The notes beneath the pieces were generated by a model. That model did not search any database. It had not been told where the DNA came from and was given only the letters and a program-made list of their open reading frames with translations. A stretch of DNA of 64,000 nucleotides from Megascapheus bottae (Eukaryota > Chordata > Mammalia > Rodentia > Geomyidae), in NCBI GenBank assembly GCA_024803745.1, contig JANJXV010000002.1, positions 37,593,001 through 37,657,000 of the forward strand, read 5' to 3'. How positions within the stretch are numbered: position 1 is the stretch's first letter; each line of letters opens with the position of its first letter. This document shows positions 44,745 through 56,525 of this stretch, in pieces. The position numbers and the translations under genes were made by a program.

Positions 44745-44890
44745 AAAGTGGTATAGAATTTGCACTCTGGATTTCTACAGACTTTGATTCAAATTCGATA
44801 GAATACCATCATGAAGCTAAAGGAGGGATAACACGTAGTAATGAATGTAAAGTGCTTAGAAGCATATTTGACACATAAGCATTCAAAGTA
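44745..44890 (+). repeat. MIR, sense
   Basis: gtggtatagaatttgcactc, then agactttgattcaaattcga, gtaatgaatgtaaagtgctt and agaagcatatttgacacata. The 5' part, core and 3' part are all visible. Confidence 0.75.
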
Positions 44891-45594
44891 AAACGATTAG
44901 CTATGAAAGTGTCTGACCACATTCCCTATATGGGTGTAATGAGCTTTTGGAGTTGGGGGATGGTAACTTCTTGTGTGCCTCACTCCACCAACGTCCACTA
45001 TTTTGTATAACTTTTTGGGATATGATTAACAATGGCATGTTTTCCTCATAAAGCAGGGCATGAATGGTTTCCTTTGACTTGTGCATCTGAGCAGCCCCTT
45101 CTCATCCCTTCCAGGCACATGCACACATCTCTTCATCTTGTTCAAATGATTCTCTGCCTTATATTTACTTTAGAGAAGTAACCTACACATAAAGAGGCAG
45201 ATAAGAAAAGGCAAAAGGGACCTATACTGAAATTTAAACACATGGAAAAAGTACTTACTTCAACTCCATGCATTGTGACAAAAAAAAAAACCTAGAAAAA
45301 GAATTATTATTTTAGACATTTAGTAACATTATAGTACCAGAAATCTCTAGTGAGACACTCCATCAATAAGAAAAACTGAGGATAATGAGTTTTTCTTATG
45401 CTTTCTTTTTTAAAATCTTTCTCTCTCTCCCCACCCCTCTCCTCTCTCTTTTTCCTATCTCCAACTCCATAGTGTTCTTAGTAAACCTCTACAAGAGAAA
45501 TCAGGGTAGGAGAATATGTTTTGACTCCTGTTTTGTGCTAGTAGAATCATCCATAAAAGGTCCTCAATAGTCATGATAAATACTATGTTTATTT

Positions 45595-45720
45595 GTGAAT
45601 AAAGAAATGAAGACAAATCAGTTACCTAAGTGATGCTAAAATCACATGACTAGCAAGGGGCAGAGCTGAGACCTGACTTTTGTCTTTACAGAATGCTTTC
45701 CTTTGTACCATACGAGAACT
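45595..45720 (-). repeat. MIR, antisense
   Basis: aagaaatgaagacaaatcag, then ttacctaagtgatgctaaaa, tcacatgactagcaaggggc and agagctgagacctgactttt, is a clear reversed MIR 5' half. Confidence 0.7.
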
Positions 45721-45944
45721 TCCCAAACACTAGCATTATACTATTTCCTGTGATAAAATGAGAATGAGGATAACAGAACCAATCATGACTCTTACATTTA
45801 TTCCACACATAAACTTGTCCTTTATTCTGAGATTTAATCTTTTTGTCCTCTTCCTTTTTTGGTTTCCTTTTTAGCCTTTTTTTTTCTTTTTTAACGAGGT
45901 GACAGTGAAAGTTAGCAAGTCTTTTAAATTGGATTTTTTTTAAT

Positions 45945-45971
45945 AAAGTAAAAGTAGGAAACTTTTACTTT
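45945..45971. repeat. Perfect 11-bp hairpin
   Basis: aaagtaaaagt, loop aggaa, acttttacttt. AT-rich; no terminator or known RNA context. Confidence 0.85.
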
Positions 45972-45979
45972 TGCTGATC

Positions 45980-47300
45980 CCTTTATCCAAATTTCAAAAT
46001 TTGGCTTTATTTTGAAACTCAGAAATCTAGTATCCTCTATATATGCAAATGATTTCAGAGCCCCTGCTTAAGCTCTGGTTGCCGTAGCCTGTGGTCCTAG
46101 CCTGGTTATAGACTGTATTTCTCCTTAAGTTTAAAAATGGCTTGCTTCCATGTGTGATAAAGAATGTTTCCTTATTCTTTTGTTCAGTTTTCACCTCCTC
46201 CCCCAAAAAAATCATTCCAAATAAGAAATCTCAAAGAAATATTCAAATCTCAGACTCCACAATGTCACCCTCTGATTGACTGTGTGGGCCCTAGATTTCT
46301 TTAGTGTCTAACAAGCTTGTGAGAGAAGGGGATTCTGATGTTCCTTGGAACTGGATAATAACTTCCCCATACTCACACATAAAAAGGCATTGTATCGTCT
46401 AAGAGGTGATTTCTCCTCCACAGTGAGGATTCTCTTTTTTTTCTATGGAGACCCAGAAAGGCATGACATGGAATCTAGCTGAATTCTGTGAACGACAATT
46501 CAACATCCATTTCAGGTTAAATAGTAGAACAGACCATCTGGTTTGCTTTAAGCACTTCCTTCCCCAAATCAATTGCAGTAGAATTAATCTTAAATTTTTT
46601 TATCTACATTTGAAATGACTTTTATGCTTGACTAAACACAGAATAGCTGTAGGCCTAGCCCAGGGAAGAAGGGTTCAATGCTGAATGTGGCATTACTTGG
46701 TTACCACGCAGATGGTGGCTGTGTTATAAATTCCCCTTTCATGCAGTTTTTCTTAATTGTAATTCAACTGAAGATTATTTCTAGTTTTTAATCCCATAGA
46801 GGATATTTAAACATGTTCACAAAATCACCTCAGTCACTTATTGCTTTGGTTTCCACCTGTTTCCTATTGTCAGGTTTTTCACAGGAGCAATGTATTGGCA
46901 ATAATATAACTCATTATAAGAAGGGATTCTTGAATAGGGAGCCTGCATCAGTTTGTCCAGGATATAACTTGAAAAGCCCTGCCCTTTCCCCCCCAAGATA
47001 CTGGTTCAGTCCTACCCATCACACCCCACCATCTATTTTTATGAATGTTCTTTACTGAGACTAGATATATGGCCAATATTAAAACAAACATATACCACAG
47101 GAAAATTTGCTTAGGTGAGGGGCCAGCAGCTGGATCACTTCTGAATAAAATTTGCTCAGATAAATGTCATCCTATTAATTTAGTATATTCACCCAAAATG
47201 CCTCTTACCGAGGAGAATCTGCTTCTTTTTTCTTTTTAAAGGAAAAGTAAATTCGAATAAAGGGTTTATATTTCAGTTCCCCACTTCTCTGCTTGATTAA
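45980..47300. other. Unique intron sequence, no gene
   Basis: An 81-codon plus frame at 46813-47058 begins with a hydrophobic stretch (LIALVSTCFLLSGF) that imitates a signal peptide. There is no family match or supporting splice structure. Confidence 0.4.
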
Positions 47301-47309
47301 AATATCAGA

Positions 47310-47590
47310 ACTGTAGGAATTTCTCTCACAATCCGTTTCTCACAGTCCAGAGGCTAGAGGGTCAAAATCAGGGAACCAGTGTGATTGGGTTCTGTTGTAA
47401 GTCCTCTTCCCGGATTTTACCCTGTATCCCTTACAAGTTGGAAATGGGGAGAGAGCTCTCGAAGGTCTATTCTACAGGGGCACTAATTTCATTTGTGAGC
47501 ATACCACCCTCGTGAGCTATTTGCCTCTTCAAGCCTCCACCTGCTAATCCCATCATCTTGGGAGAAATTCAATATAAGAATTGGGGGGAA
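47310..47590 (-). repeat. Old interspersed repeat, class uncertain (L1M- or MaLR-like)
   Basis: cacagtccagaggctagagg, then gagagagctctcgaaggtct, acaggggcactaatttcatt, ataccaccctcgtgagctat, agcctccacctgctaatccc and atcatcttgggagaaattca. This phrase series is common in mammals, and the piece at 63815-63900 is its other end. Strand is given relative to the usual poly-A-bearing form and is uncertain. Confidence 0.5.
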
Positions 47591-48088
47591 TATAAACAAT
47601 CAGACTAACCCCCCCCCCCCTTACACCTTAAACTGAATGAACTGTTCAGCTCTCAGTCTTTCATTGTTGGCCCTCTGCCCTTTTGTCCTCTCTTGGTAAG
47701 GAAGGGATTCAGGAATAAGCCATGACTCCATAATTAGACCATCCTGGCTTCAGATTTCCTCTCTATCCGTAAGTGCCCCATATGGGAACTAATGATTGTG
47801 GATGTTAGCAATATCAAACACACTCCTCATTTTAGCCATTGGTGTTAGCTTTCTATTTTATTTACTGGAGTAGAGGGACATGAACAACTCTAAGCCCCAG
47901 CCATATGTAGGCTTCAAGAGGAAAAGACTGTGGAGATCACTTAGTGATACCTGTCTCATTTATGGTTGGGAGGGTCAAAACACTATGTTAGATATTTTCT
48001 GTGTATGCACTCAATTGGAGTGCCTTAAGGATATTATTAATCTCTCCTTCAATTTATTCTTTCATCTGTACAAAGCACTGTTGCTATC

Positions 48089-48090
<2 letters not shown>

Positions 48091-48139
<49 letters not shown>
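48091..48139. repeat. (GT)n microsatellite
   Basis: About 24 uninterrupted GT units. Confidence 0.95.
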
Positions 48140-48140
<1 letters not shown>

Positions 48141-48519
48141 AATGAACAAGACTGACATAACTCACTCTTATTATGGACTAATGAAGGAAAAAGAGAATAT
48201 CAAGCTAGAAGGTAACAGTAACACATAAATAGCAATAGAAAGTGTGTGAAGAAAATTATCCTACTGGAGCCACAGGGAACCAGAGTGAAGTGAATGCTGT
48301 GGAAAGAGTGGCCAGAGGGGCTCTTGTCCAGGTAAAATCTGAAGGATTGTGAGAAGAGAAAATGGGAAATGTGTTTTAGCAGATAATGCAAGGATACATA
48401 GGCTGGCAACCTCATGGTATGTTCATTGGAAAGAAGCTTATGTTGCTGGAGGGTAATTGGAAGACTAGAGTAAAAGTGGGGCAGGAAGGGGGAGGCAGAA
48501 GCCAGGGGACAAAAGGGAG

Positions 48520-48660
48520 TGGTTCTCTGACTCCAGCATGTATCAGAAGCACCCAGAGGGCTTGTTAAAACAGATTACTACCCCACCCACAGTATCACTG
48601 TGTGTTGGGTTTGCATTTCTGACAAGCTCCAGGTGATGCTGCTAGTCTAGGGACCTTGTG
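48520..48660 (-). mobile_element. MER5A-type DNA transposon remnant, antisense
   Basis: gtatcagaagcacccagagg, gcttgttaaaacagattact, gggtttgcatttctgacaag and ctccaggtgatgctgctagt form the reversed MER5A order. Confidence 0.85.
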
Positions 48661-49324
48661 GTGTGCATCCCAAGATATGGCTTTTTGAAAAAAAAAGGGG
48701 GGGGATGAATTTTATTTGAAGCCTTAGTGGGAAGCCATCAAAAGATATCGAGTGCTAGCCGTTAACTATGCCTTTTAAGATAATGGCTTAGATCATTGTA
48801 TGGAAAATTAATTAGAACTTGTCAAGAATAAAAGCCAGGATGTGATTTAGGAAGTTGTTCTAAATGATCAGGCCGTAGTGTCCTATCCTCAAAAACTTCC
48901 AGGTACCCTACCACTAACTCCCTCTCCAATTATGCCATCAAAAAAAAATGTGTCCAGACTTTACAAATGTTCTTTGGATGAACAAAGTCAACCCACAGTT
49001 GAAAAGCATGTCCCTAAGAGGACCCTTCAGCATATAGAACCCTTTGGAGTGTGTATTCCTTGATTCAAGATACAATTCTCCACTCACTGTACTTGTTTTC
49101 TATCCTAGCCTCTTAGAACATTCCCTCATGTCTTCCAAGGCGACTTTCAATCCTGTTGAAATATCAATCTTGATCAGGGGTTTAAAAGATTCTGCAGTGA
49201 TCTTCTGGTGAGAAGTACTCATCTTAAAAACCCATCTGTATTGATGATACAGAATTTGGGCACCCTAGAGAGAGGACTGGATGAGGAGACTGACAATGAT
49301 ACTGATGATGACAATGACGACGAT

Positions 49325-49515
49325 AGTAATTGTAGTTGCTAACATTTATACCAGAGGGTGCCACACATAAAATCTAAAAATTTCCAAAAATGTACAATGA
49401 CTTAGTATTATTTTCATCCCCATTTTGCAGATGAGGGAAATGAAGGTGTCATGACTTACCCAAGATCACCAGGGTACTTTAAGTATCAGAGCTGTGTCTA
49501 GATCTAGAGTCTTAA
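49325..49515 (-). repeat. MIR, antisense
   Basis: gttgctaacatttataccag, then attttcatccccattttgca, gatgagggaaatgaaggtgt and cccaagatcaccagggtact. A (GAT/GAC)-rich stretch at 49284-49325 precedes it. Confidence 0.8.
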
Positions 49516-49519
49516 TTGT

Positions 49520-50700
49520 ACTATATTTCCAAAGGAGGGACCGGCCCACACTGGGAGAGAATATGAAACACATGGGGTAAACTGTGAACCTTCCTCGCCT
49601 TAAGTCCTTAATCATCCTTGGAAAATTGCAAAGACCTTTCAGGGGGAAATTCTCATAGATTTTCTTAGAAATTGTGACTCCTAGCTATGACAAATATTGC
49701 AAACCGACAGCCATTCACTTACTCACCCATGTCTCCCCTTTCTTGCCATCTAACTTCAGCTTTCATTAGCAACTCACATTTAGGCTCGAGGTCTCATTGA
49801 AGTCCCAGTGCTTCATCTACACAGGCTTGTCACTTTATTTTTAGTACTCAGAGGCAACTCTGCCACTTTGGCTGCTATTTCCAGACTGTTTATACAAGCC
49901 AACACAAACATTTGCATTACTGAGGCAGCTACAAGCAGCTGTGAAATTACAGGTGTGCTGAGTTCCTACAGTCTGGTAGAGCTCGGTCTTCACACTTCTT
50001 CCTGATCCTTCTCCAGGAGTAAGGTGATGGAGGAGGAGTGGTTAGATGGTTAGTTGTGAGTTTAAAATGCTTTCATTCAAAATATGTTCTGCAACGCAGT
50101 TCTCGAAGCGAGTAAAATTTCAGCGGCTCTCAGGCTGACTGACCCTTCAGGGCCATCAAGAATGTGATGACAACTGGTACAGGGCTGCACTCGACCCTTT
50201 TGTGCCCCATGTATAGATTTTGAAATTCCTTTGAAAAGAGTTTCCATCTGGTGAATTTCTCTAAAGATAGAAATTTCTGAGATTGATGCATGTAGCATCT
50301 GGAACAGAGTAAATTCTTCATGCTGTTCTAGAGAAGAAAGAAAATTGCCATCAACACAGCCGTTCCTTCAACTTGCTTTAGTTTTTCAGCTTGACAAGCA
50401 TTACTTCCAGATCAACCCCCCTCAGATGGGTTATTGGTGCCGTTGGAGATTTCTTTTTGACCTTGTTGAATTGTTCTCCATTGCTGGATCAATGATAGTC
50501 AAAAGAATACTAAAAATGGTTAAAACGTATCTGCCATTCACTATGTGAATCCTTCAACCTCTGAACTCCGGGAGATAGGATAGTCACTGCCTGGTGATAT
50601 ACAAAATGAAAATGTACAGGCTTCAAGACAGAAGTCACTTCTGTCCAAGGTCACATGTGAAGTGAAGTGGCACGGGGGTAGGGGCTCAAACCTTGGCCTC
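49520..50700. other. Unique intron sequence, no gene
   Basis: No exon or clear repeat was recognised. Overlapping short frames on the minus strand at 50077-50321 look like chance. Confidence 0.4.
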
Positions 50701-50704
50701 TTTT

Positions 50705-51045
50705 TAACATTTTTTTCAGTTGTCATTATAAAGGTGATGTATAGAAGATTAGAGTTACATAAGTCAGGTAATAAGTACATTTCTTTTTGGACAATGTCAC
50801 CTTTTCCCCCACTGTCTCCCACTCCCCCCCATCCCCACTTACAAGTTGTGTAGTTCATTTTCCAGATAGTGTCTAGTAAGAACCACTGCTTCATTTGTTT
50901 ACCCTTTGTTCCTCCATTTCTTTGCCTTTCTTACCCTCCCAAAGACAGATAAATGAACAAGACAGAAAGAGAAGAAAGGGGGAAAAAACTGTTTCCATTT
51001 CCTGAGTGATAAATATTATTTTATATAACCAGAGGCACATTAGCA
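50705..51045 (-). mobile_element. Old L1-like 3' end, antisense, related to 31270-31665
   Basis: ataaaggtgatgtatagaag, attagagttacataagtcag, gtaataagtacatttctttt, a C-rich block, and finally tattattttatataaccaga with ggcac. Confidence 0.6.
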
Positions 51046-51050
51046 TATAT

Positions 51051-51112
51051 CTTTCTCGTCCTCCTCCTCCTCCTCCTCCTCCTCCTTCTCCTCCTTCTTC
51101 CCCTCTCCCTCC

Positions 51113-51143
<31 letters not shown>

Positions 51144-51193
51144 TCTTCTTCCTCTTCCTCCTCCCCCTCCTCCTCCTCCTTCTTCTTCTTTGT
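51051..51193. repeat. (CTC/CTT)n pure polypyrimidine tract, about 143 bp
   Basis: Only C and T occur over this span, mostly CTC and CTT triplets. It abuts the end of the preceding old L1-like fragment. In the MOB3B sense direction the RNA would be U/C-only. The long proline/serine and arginine-rich frames across it are artefacts of the triplet repeat. Confidence 0.95.
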
Positions 51194-51199
51194 TACTGT

Positions 51200-52085
51200 G
51201 ACTTGAAGTCAGGGTCTTACACTTATTAGCCAAGCAGCTTAGCACTTCCACTCCTGCAACTTGGACTTCTTCCTGAGCACATAGTATCTTCTCCTTGCTG
51301 GCCCTTGCCTGGAAGCAGCACAGCCCAAGGAAAGGTCTCTGCAGAGTGGATTGCCTGTATTCTTCTTGCAGGTGCCTGCAAGCCAGGTGTCCAGAACTCA
51401 TCCGATTGTGAACCTCACTAGACAAGTCTGAGGGGGAAATGTTCAGAATTTTCTTCATTCTCCTGCTTGAGGCCCCAAGGCAGCTTTCTTCTAGATGTTT
51501 GCATGACTAGCATCCTCCCCTCAGAGTGTTCTGGGCTTATCCCAGCACTGCCACCACCAACTATCAAAGGGAACAAGTAAGTGCTTGAGAAAGGGCCAGG
51601 CCTGGACATTGCCTGTGCTCGCTCAATAGGCCTCATTCAGCCAGCAATTAACTCTTAAGTGTGTTTCCTGTGCCAGAATCCATTAGGACAATCGATATTG
51701 GCATCTGCCATTACATGCTTAATTAAAGTCCTGTTCCTGGGCCAATCTTGCAGAAAGTACCTCCAAAAATTCCCAAAGGCTTTACAAACATCAGTAAATT
51801 AAGTGAAGTGTCCTGGCAGCTCTTCCTGCAAAGGAGCACAGAGAACAGATTTAAAGGGAGGAGAGTGAAAGTGAGAGAGGACAAGTGGGCAGGAAGAGAA
51901 CTCTACACTTAGCCCCTCACCACTCCCACACTCCATCTAGGTGCCTTCATACTTTGGTAATCCTGCAGAATACAGTTCGAAGACCACTGGTAGATCCTGG
52001 TCTTCCTCTGGATCTTACTCCATTCTGTTTTACTATGCCCAGCATATTTGTCGATCTGCCTGTCTGCTTGAATGTTGTCTCATAG
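51200..52085. other. Unique intron sequence, no gene
   Basis: No exon or clear repeat was recognised. Confidence 0.4.
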
Positions 52086-52089
52086 CTTT

Positions 52090-52243
52090 GTAGCTCAGGG
52101 GTGGTGCTTTCCTACTTGAGCCACACTTCCACTTCCGGCTTTGTGGTGGTTAGAGACAAGAATCTCATGGACTTTCTTGCCCAGGTTGTCTTGAATCCTC
52201 ATAGCTCAACCTTCTGACTAGATAGGATTGCACACCTAGCTGG
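52090..52243 (-). repeat. SINE dimer, type B, partial
   Basis: ctacttgagccacacttcca, tggtggttagagacaagaat, gcccaggttgtcttgaatcc and actagataggattgcacacc. The 3' part of the tail monomer is missing. Confidence 0.75.
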
Positions 52244-52318
52244 ATGTATTTTTGATTGGTTTACAGGACTGTTTATTTGTGTCCTCTTTTATCTTTAAAA
52301 GTGTAACGTGAGTATAAG

Positions 52319-52540
52319 AATTCAGGGTAATAATAGGAAAGGAAAGGAAAGGGAAAAAAAAAACAAGATAATTGAGAGGAGGTAGGGGAGGGAAATGGGA
52401 CAAAAACATGAGAAGGGATATCAAAGTGTGAGAAGTAATGCACCTACTATCTGACAAATGTAACTGTAACCCCTCTATATATTACCCCAACAATAAAAAA
52501 AATCAAATTGAAATAAATAAATAAATAAAAATTCAGGGTA
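52319..52540 (+). mobile_element. 5'-truncated L1 3' end, sense, with 11-bp target duplication
   Basis: gggagggaaatgggacaaaa, acatgagaagggatatcaaa, agtaatgcacctactatctg, acaaatgtaactgtaacccc and caacaataaaa match the 3' end of the 26-27 kb L1. The tail has become (AAAT)n. aattcagggta flanks it at 52319-52329 and 52530-52540. Confidence 0.88.
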
Positions 52541-52544
52541 GTAT

Positions 52545-53795
52545 GTTCAGCCCTATGGCGAGGACTCAGCTTGAAAACACCATGAGGCAACTATCATCTG
52601 AAGAATTTCCTTTCCCTTGCTCTTCATTCCCTTGCCTTCCTTCCTCCTGCCCTGTGACAAGACTAGGTGATCGAAAATTAAGCAACATTGATTTGTTGCT
52701 AGTTACTAAGCAAGATGCCTGTCTCCTTCCTCCTGTTGTCTTGGCTCATTCTGCCCTTTGTGGTGGGACTTTCTTGACAGCCTATGATCTGAGCTCCCAC
52801 AGTAGGGCCAGAGGCTGGGGCAGTTGGCCAAGGACCAGGCTATATAGGTAATGTTGGCCTTGTCTCATCCCATTCACGTTAAACTAAACTTCTTTGGGCT
52901 CTGGGGGGACGGGGTAAGGGAGTGGGGTGGGGACAGACATCTTTAACTGTTTGCTCACACTTAGGCTTTTTATAAAAATTACCAATCTCATAAGGAAGGA
53001 GAAAGGGGGAGACAGAGAAAAAGAGGTGCAGGTAGAGGGAGAGAGAGAACATAAATAGATGCACTTGTGCAGGGAACAGAAGGTGGCCTACCCTCACTTC
53101 TACCATTTTGCCCCAAATCAAATTCAAGGACAGGGTAGTTAAATGGGGTCCTTAACTTCAGAAGTCTGTATTAGCTCCAGCCTCCTCAAGGCAGAAACCA
53201 TACCTCTGTGTCCATGCTTGCTCTCCCAGAACAGTCTGTTTACAGTACAGTGTTCTTACTGGTGATGCCTCCAGACCGTGGGGTGCACAATGATTTGGAC
53301 ACAACTTGAGGGTGTGGAAATTGACCTAGTTTTTCCCAGAAAGGCATGAATGCAGTCAGGTGAATTAGTGCAACCCGAAGTTTCACTGCAGTTAATATTT
53401 TACCCATTGTGTCAATACATTTAATGACATTTTGTTTGAATATCCCAGGACATGGTAAAACTATTTTTAAAGAGCATGTTTTGTTTTAAAAGAAGGAATG
53501 GCAACTTTGTACTGTCCTGGAAAGCTTGAATTAAAATAGAAATGTATATATACATTTAGACCAAAGAAATGTCTAGACTTTCTACCTTGAGACCAAGGTT
53601 TAAACAGTGTTTCTGCTGTTACTTCCTGTACTGGGTAATGTTGAGTTTTCCAACTGCTGCTGGCTTGTGTTCAGAACTTGTCATGGTCTAATAACTTTGG
53701 ATCAATTCTTATTTGGTGCTCTTTCTTCCTATGGTTAAATGAAAAATGAAAAGAGCTATAGCCAGGTAACTTGCTTTCACAGCCTACCTTTTCTA
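52545..53795. other. Unique intron sequence, no gene
   Basis: A 102-codon plus frame at 52543-52851 has no recognisable motif. There is a purine-rich stretch at 52995-53050. No clear repeat was seen. Confidence 0.4.
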
Positions 53796-53799
53796 ATAC

Positions 53800-53985
53800 C
53801 TTGTGGTGGTATGACCTTGGGCAGGAAATTTGACCTTCCTCTGTCATTTCCTCCCTTTTTAAATTTCTTCCCTTTTAAAATTAGACCATAAGAGTGCCTG
53901 ACTGGGGCAGACACTAGTAAACAGCTTATTGAGTTACTTGCTGGTACTGGCCTAGAGTCAAACTCAGTAAATAGTAGGAATTGTC
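53800..53985 (+). repeat. MIR, sense
   Basis: ggtggtatgaccttgggcag, gaaatttgaccttcctctgt and gagtgcctgactggggcaga, then tcaaactcagtaaatagtag, follow MIR order with a gap. Confidence 0.6.
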
Positions 53986-54044
53986 ATATGTATCATAAAT
54001 GTGAGCACTATAGAATCCTAGCATTTTGGAGTTTTAAAAGAACA

Positions 54045-54380
54045 GCTGGAGTTTGAACTCAGGGCCTACTTCTTAGTAGGAAGGCACTCTACCACTGGAA
54101 CCACTCTGCTAGCCCCTTTTTGCATTTGTTATATGCAAGATAAGGTCTTGCTTTATGCCTGGGCCTGCCTGGACTGATTCCTGTAACTTCCTAGTGTGTT
54201 CTTCAGGCACGGAGATGACAGGTATGTGCCCGTGTGACCAGCCATTGTGCTTCTTCTTGAGAAGCCATTGGTTGTGATGAAGTCTTGTGAACTTATATGC
54301 CAAGGGTGGCCTTGAATTTTTCTCCGGTCTCTGCTTCCAAATACCTAGTTAGAATTACAGGATTGAGCCACTGCCCCCAC
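54045..54380 (-). repeat. Old ID-like monomer followed by two B1-like monomers, antisense
   Basis: The ID-like part (gagtttgaactcagggccta, ctaccactggaaccactctg) is followed by two B1-like blocks: gataaggtcttgctttatgc ... gacaggtatgtgcccgtgtg and gccaagggtggccttgaatt ... agaattacaggattgagcca. The order differs from both type A and type B dimers. Confidence 0.55.
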
Positions 54381-54384
54381 CTCT

Positions 54385-55330
54385 GAAGGTGCTTTAAAAA
54401 AAAACACTAATTATTCTTGAGGTGCATTCAAGATCCAGTGAGTCAAAAGGGGTCTATGGATCTATCCTGTTAGGCAGATCAGTAAGACAGTTGTAACACA
54501 CAGCCTTGTTTTCTCTTGTTTAAATGCCTCTCCTGGTGCATTCTGGACTATACTAAAAAGTTTAAATTGGACACTCTGTGTGTATGTGTGCACATGCATG
54601 AGAGTGTGTGTATGCGTATGAGAGAGAGAGAGAGAAAGAGATTACACATATGGATGGGGCTTCCTCTGCCTAGAAGAAGGTAGAATAGAGTAATGGAGAA
54701 AAATGAATTTTGAAGTCAAAATAGCTTTAAAGTCCACGTCAGCCTCTGTTAGCTCTGTGTTTCTGGACAGGTGCCATGGTGCTTTCTTCTCCCTTTTATC
54801 TTCCAAATAACTGTCTTTTGGATATTTGAGCTCTACCATGCAGTCTTTTAATCTCCTAGCCTTCATATGTGTATGTGTGTGCGCATGTCTGTAATATATA
54901 CCTATGCATATATACATGCATACATACCTACATAATTCCCAGTGTGGCTCTCTGTCAAGGACTACATTGTGGCTGACAAGGACAGGTAAATAAAAATCCA
55001 GAAACCCAAGAAGTGAACGGAAGGGATGAATGGGAAGCAGACTAGCACATTAAATCGCAAGCCCTCATCAACGTGGTCCTTTCACTAATATAATCCCTGT
55101 TCCTAAAAGTTCTAGAATGAAAACCTTGGCAGTGTTCTGATAGTGGCAGAGTCTAGGTCCCCTCTTCCTTGTGGTCAGTTAAAGTTGGTGCTGAGACCTG
55201 CATTGCCGAGGGCAAGAAGGAGGGCTGTATCTCCTTTGGCCTATGCATAAGTTCAGAGTTCATTCTTGCTACCCCACCTTAGCACAGATGCAGGGTATCT
55301 TCACACAAGAAATGCCAGGTCTTTTCAGTT
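54385..55330. other. Unique intron sequence with short TG and GA tracts, no gene
   Basis: A TG-rich stretch at 54575-54640 ends in (GA)n, and an AT/GT-rich stretch lies at 54860-54930. No exon was recognised. Confidence 0.4.
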
Positions 55331-56336
55331 TTGAAGCAAGGTCTCCTTTTTTTCATATCTCTCTCTATATATATATTGCCAGTCTTGGGCCTGAACACTG
55401 TCCTTGGGCTTTCCTCAAGGCTAGCGCTCTACCACTTGAGCCACAGCACCATTTCTGGCTTTTCTATGTATATGGTATCGAAGAATCGAACCTGAATCTT
55501 TGTGCATGCTAAGCAAGCACTCTACCACTAGGCCAAACTCCCAATCCTACATATATTTTTATTGTAATTAATAGAAGGATTACATTATATTCACCAGATA
55601 CAAGGTGCATTACTTCACAAACATTGATACCCTTTCTCATGTCTTTGTCCCATTTCCCTCCCCCCACCTCTGCCCCTCATCTTTTCCCCCCTTCTCCATC
55701 CTAGTTCAAATAACCAAATAAGCATATATACAATATATCAGATAACAAGGTAAAATACTGTAACAATATGAGATAACCAAGGGACAGCAAAAGAGATGAG
55801 AGATGACATAGTACATTAAGGACAACAAGCACTCATTATATGGCTTTTGTTTCTAAATCCTGAAGGTCCTTTCATTTAGCATCATGCTATATGGCTTTAT
55901 ATATCTAAGTTTTGCTCTATTGTAAATCTCTGCTAGGAGAGCCCAAGGTTTCTACTGATTATGACAAATGAGGGAAGCAAGCCATTGAGCCTATGTTCCT
56001 TTGATTCTGGCTTACTTCACTTAATGTGATTTTTTTCTAAGTCTTTCCATTTCCTTACAAATGGGGTGATGTCGTTCTTTCTGACAGCAGCATAGAATTC
56101 CATTGTGTATAAATACCAAATCTTGTTGATCTACTCATCAACTGAGGGGCATCTGGGTTGGTTCCATATCTTTGCTACAGTAAATAGTGCTGCAATGAAC
56201 ATCGCTGTGGTAGTAGATTTAGTATGTCTTTGTTTCTGGATGATTGGATAAATGCCAAGTAGTGGAATTGCTGGGTCATAGGGGAGCTCTATGGTTAGTC
56301 TTTTGAGGAACCTCCATACTGTTGAAGCAAGGTCTC
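55331..56336 (-). mobile_element. 5'-truncated L1, antisense, with a SINE in its tail and 15-bp target duplication
   Basis: ttgaagcaaggtctc flanks the composite at 55331-55345 and 56322-56336. Inside, a T-rich start (55346-55354), a nested SINE (55377-55549), then L1 3' UTR and the end of ORF2 in reverse: cagcagcatagaattccatt, gggcatctgggttggttcca and gggtcataggggagctctat. The reverse frame 56346-56131 reads the L1 phrases PAIPLLGIYPIIQK and FIAALFTVAKIWNQPRCPS. It truncates earlier than the copies at 26 and 28 kb. Confidence 0.93.
55377..55549 (-). repeat. SINE dimer, type A, nested in an L1 tail
   Basis: tgccagtcttgggcctgaac (the tail monomer lacks the ctcagggcctgag block), cttgagccacagcaccattt, gaagaatcgaacctgaatct and ggccaaactcccaatcc. 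AT-rich flanks (ctatatatatatt / ctacatatattttt) may be its target duplication. Confidence 0.88.
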
Positions 56337-56394
56337 TTATACTCAATGTTTGCTTTTAAAGTCTGATTTCTGGCCTGAAGAACTCTTATTCCTC

Positions 56395-56525
56395 TGCACA
56401 TTCTTAAGAAAAGTAGCTTCACCCTTCTGAGTACCTGGTTCTATATCTGTAAATGGAATAACAAGTCTTAACCACCTAATGGCCTTAGGATTAAATGACT
56501 CCAATATACTAAGTAAATGATGTAT
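56395..56525 (+). repeat. MIR, sense
   Basis: cttctgagtacctggttcta, then tatctgtaaatggaataaca and ggccttaggattaaatgact, matches the MIR centre. Confidence 0.6.

Noticed and set aside
46813..47058. Frame with a signal-peptide-like start
   Set aside because: The short hydrophobic run in AT-rich DNA has no family match and no cysteine pattern shared with a known secreted protein.
51021..51458. Arg/Gly- and Glu-rich 145-codon frame on the minus strand
   Set aside because: It is a translation of the CTC/CTT triplet repeat plus random flank.
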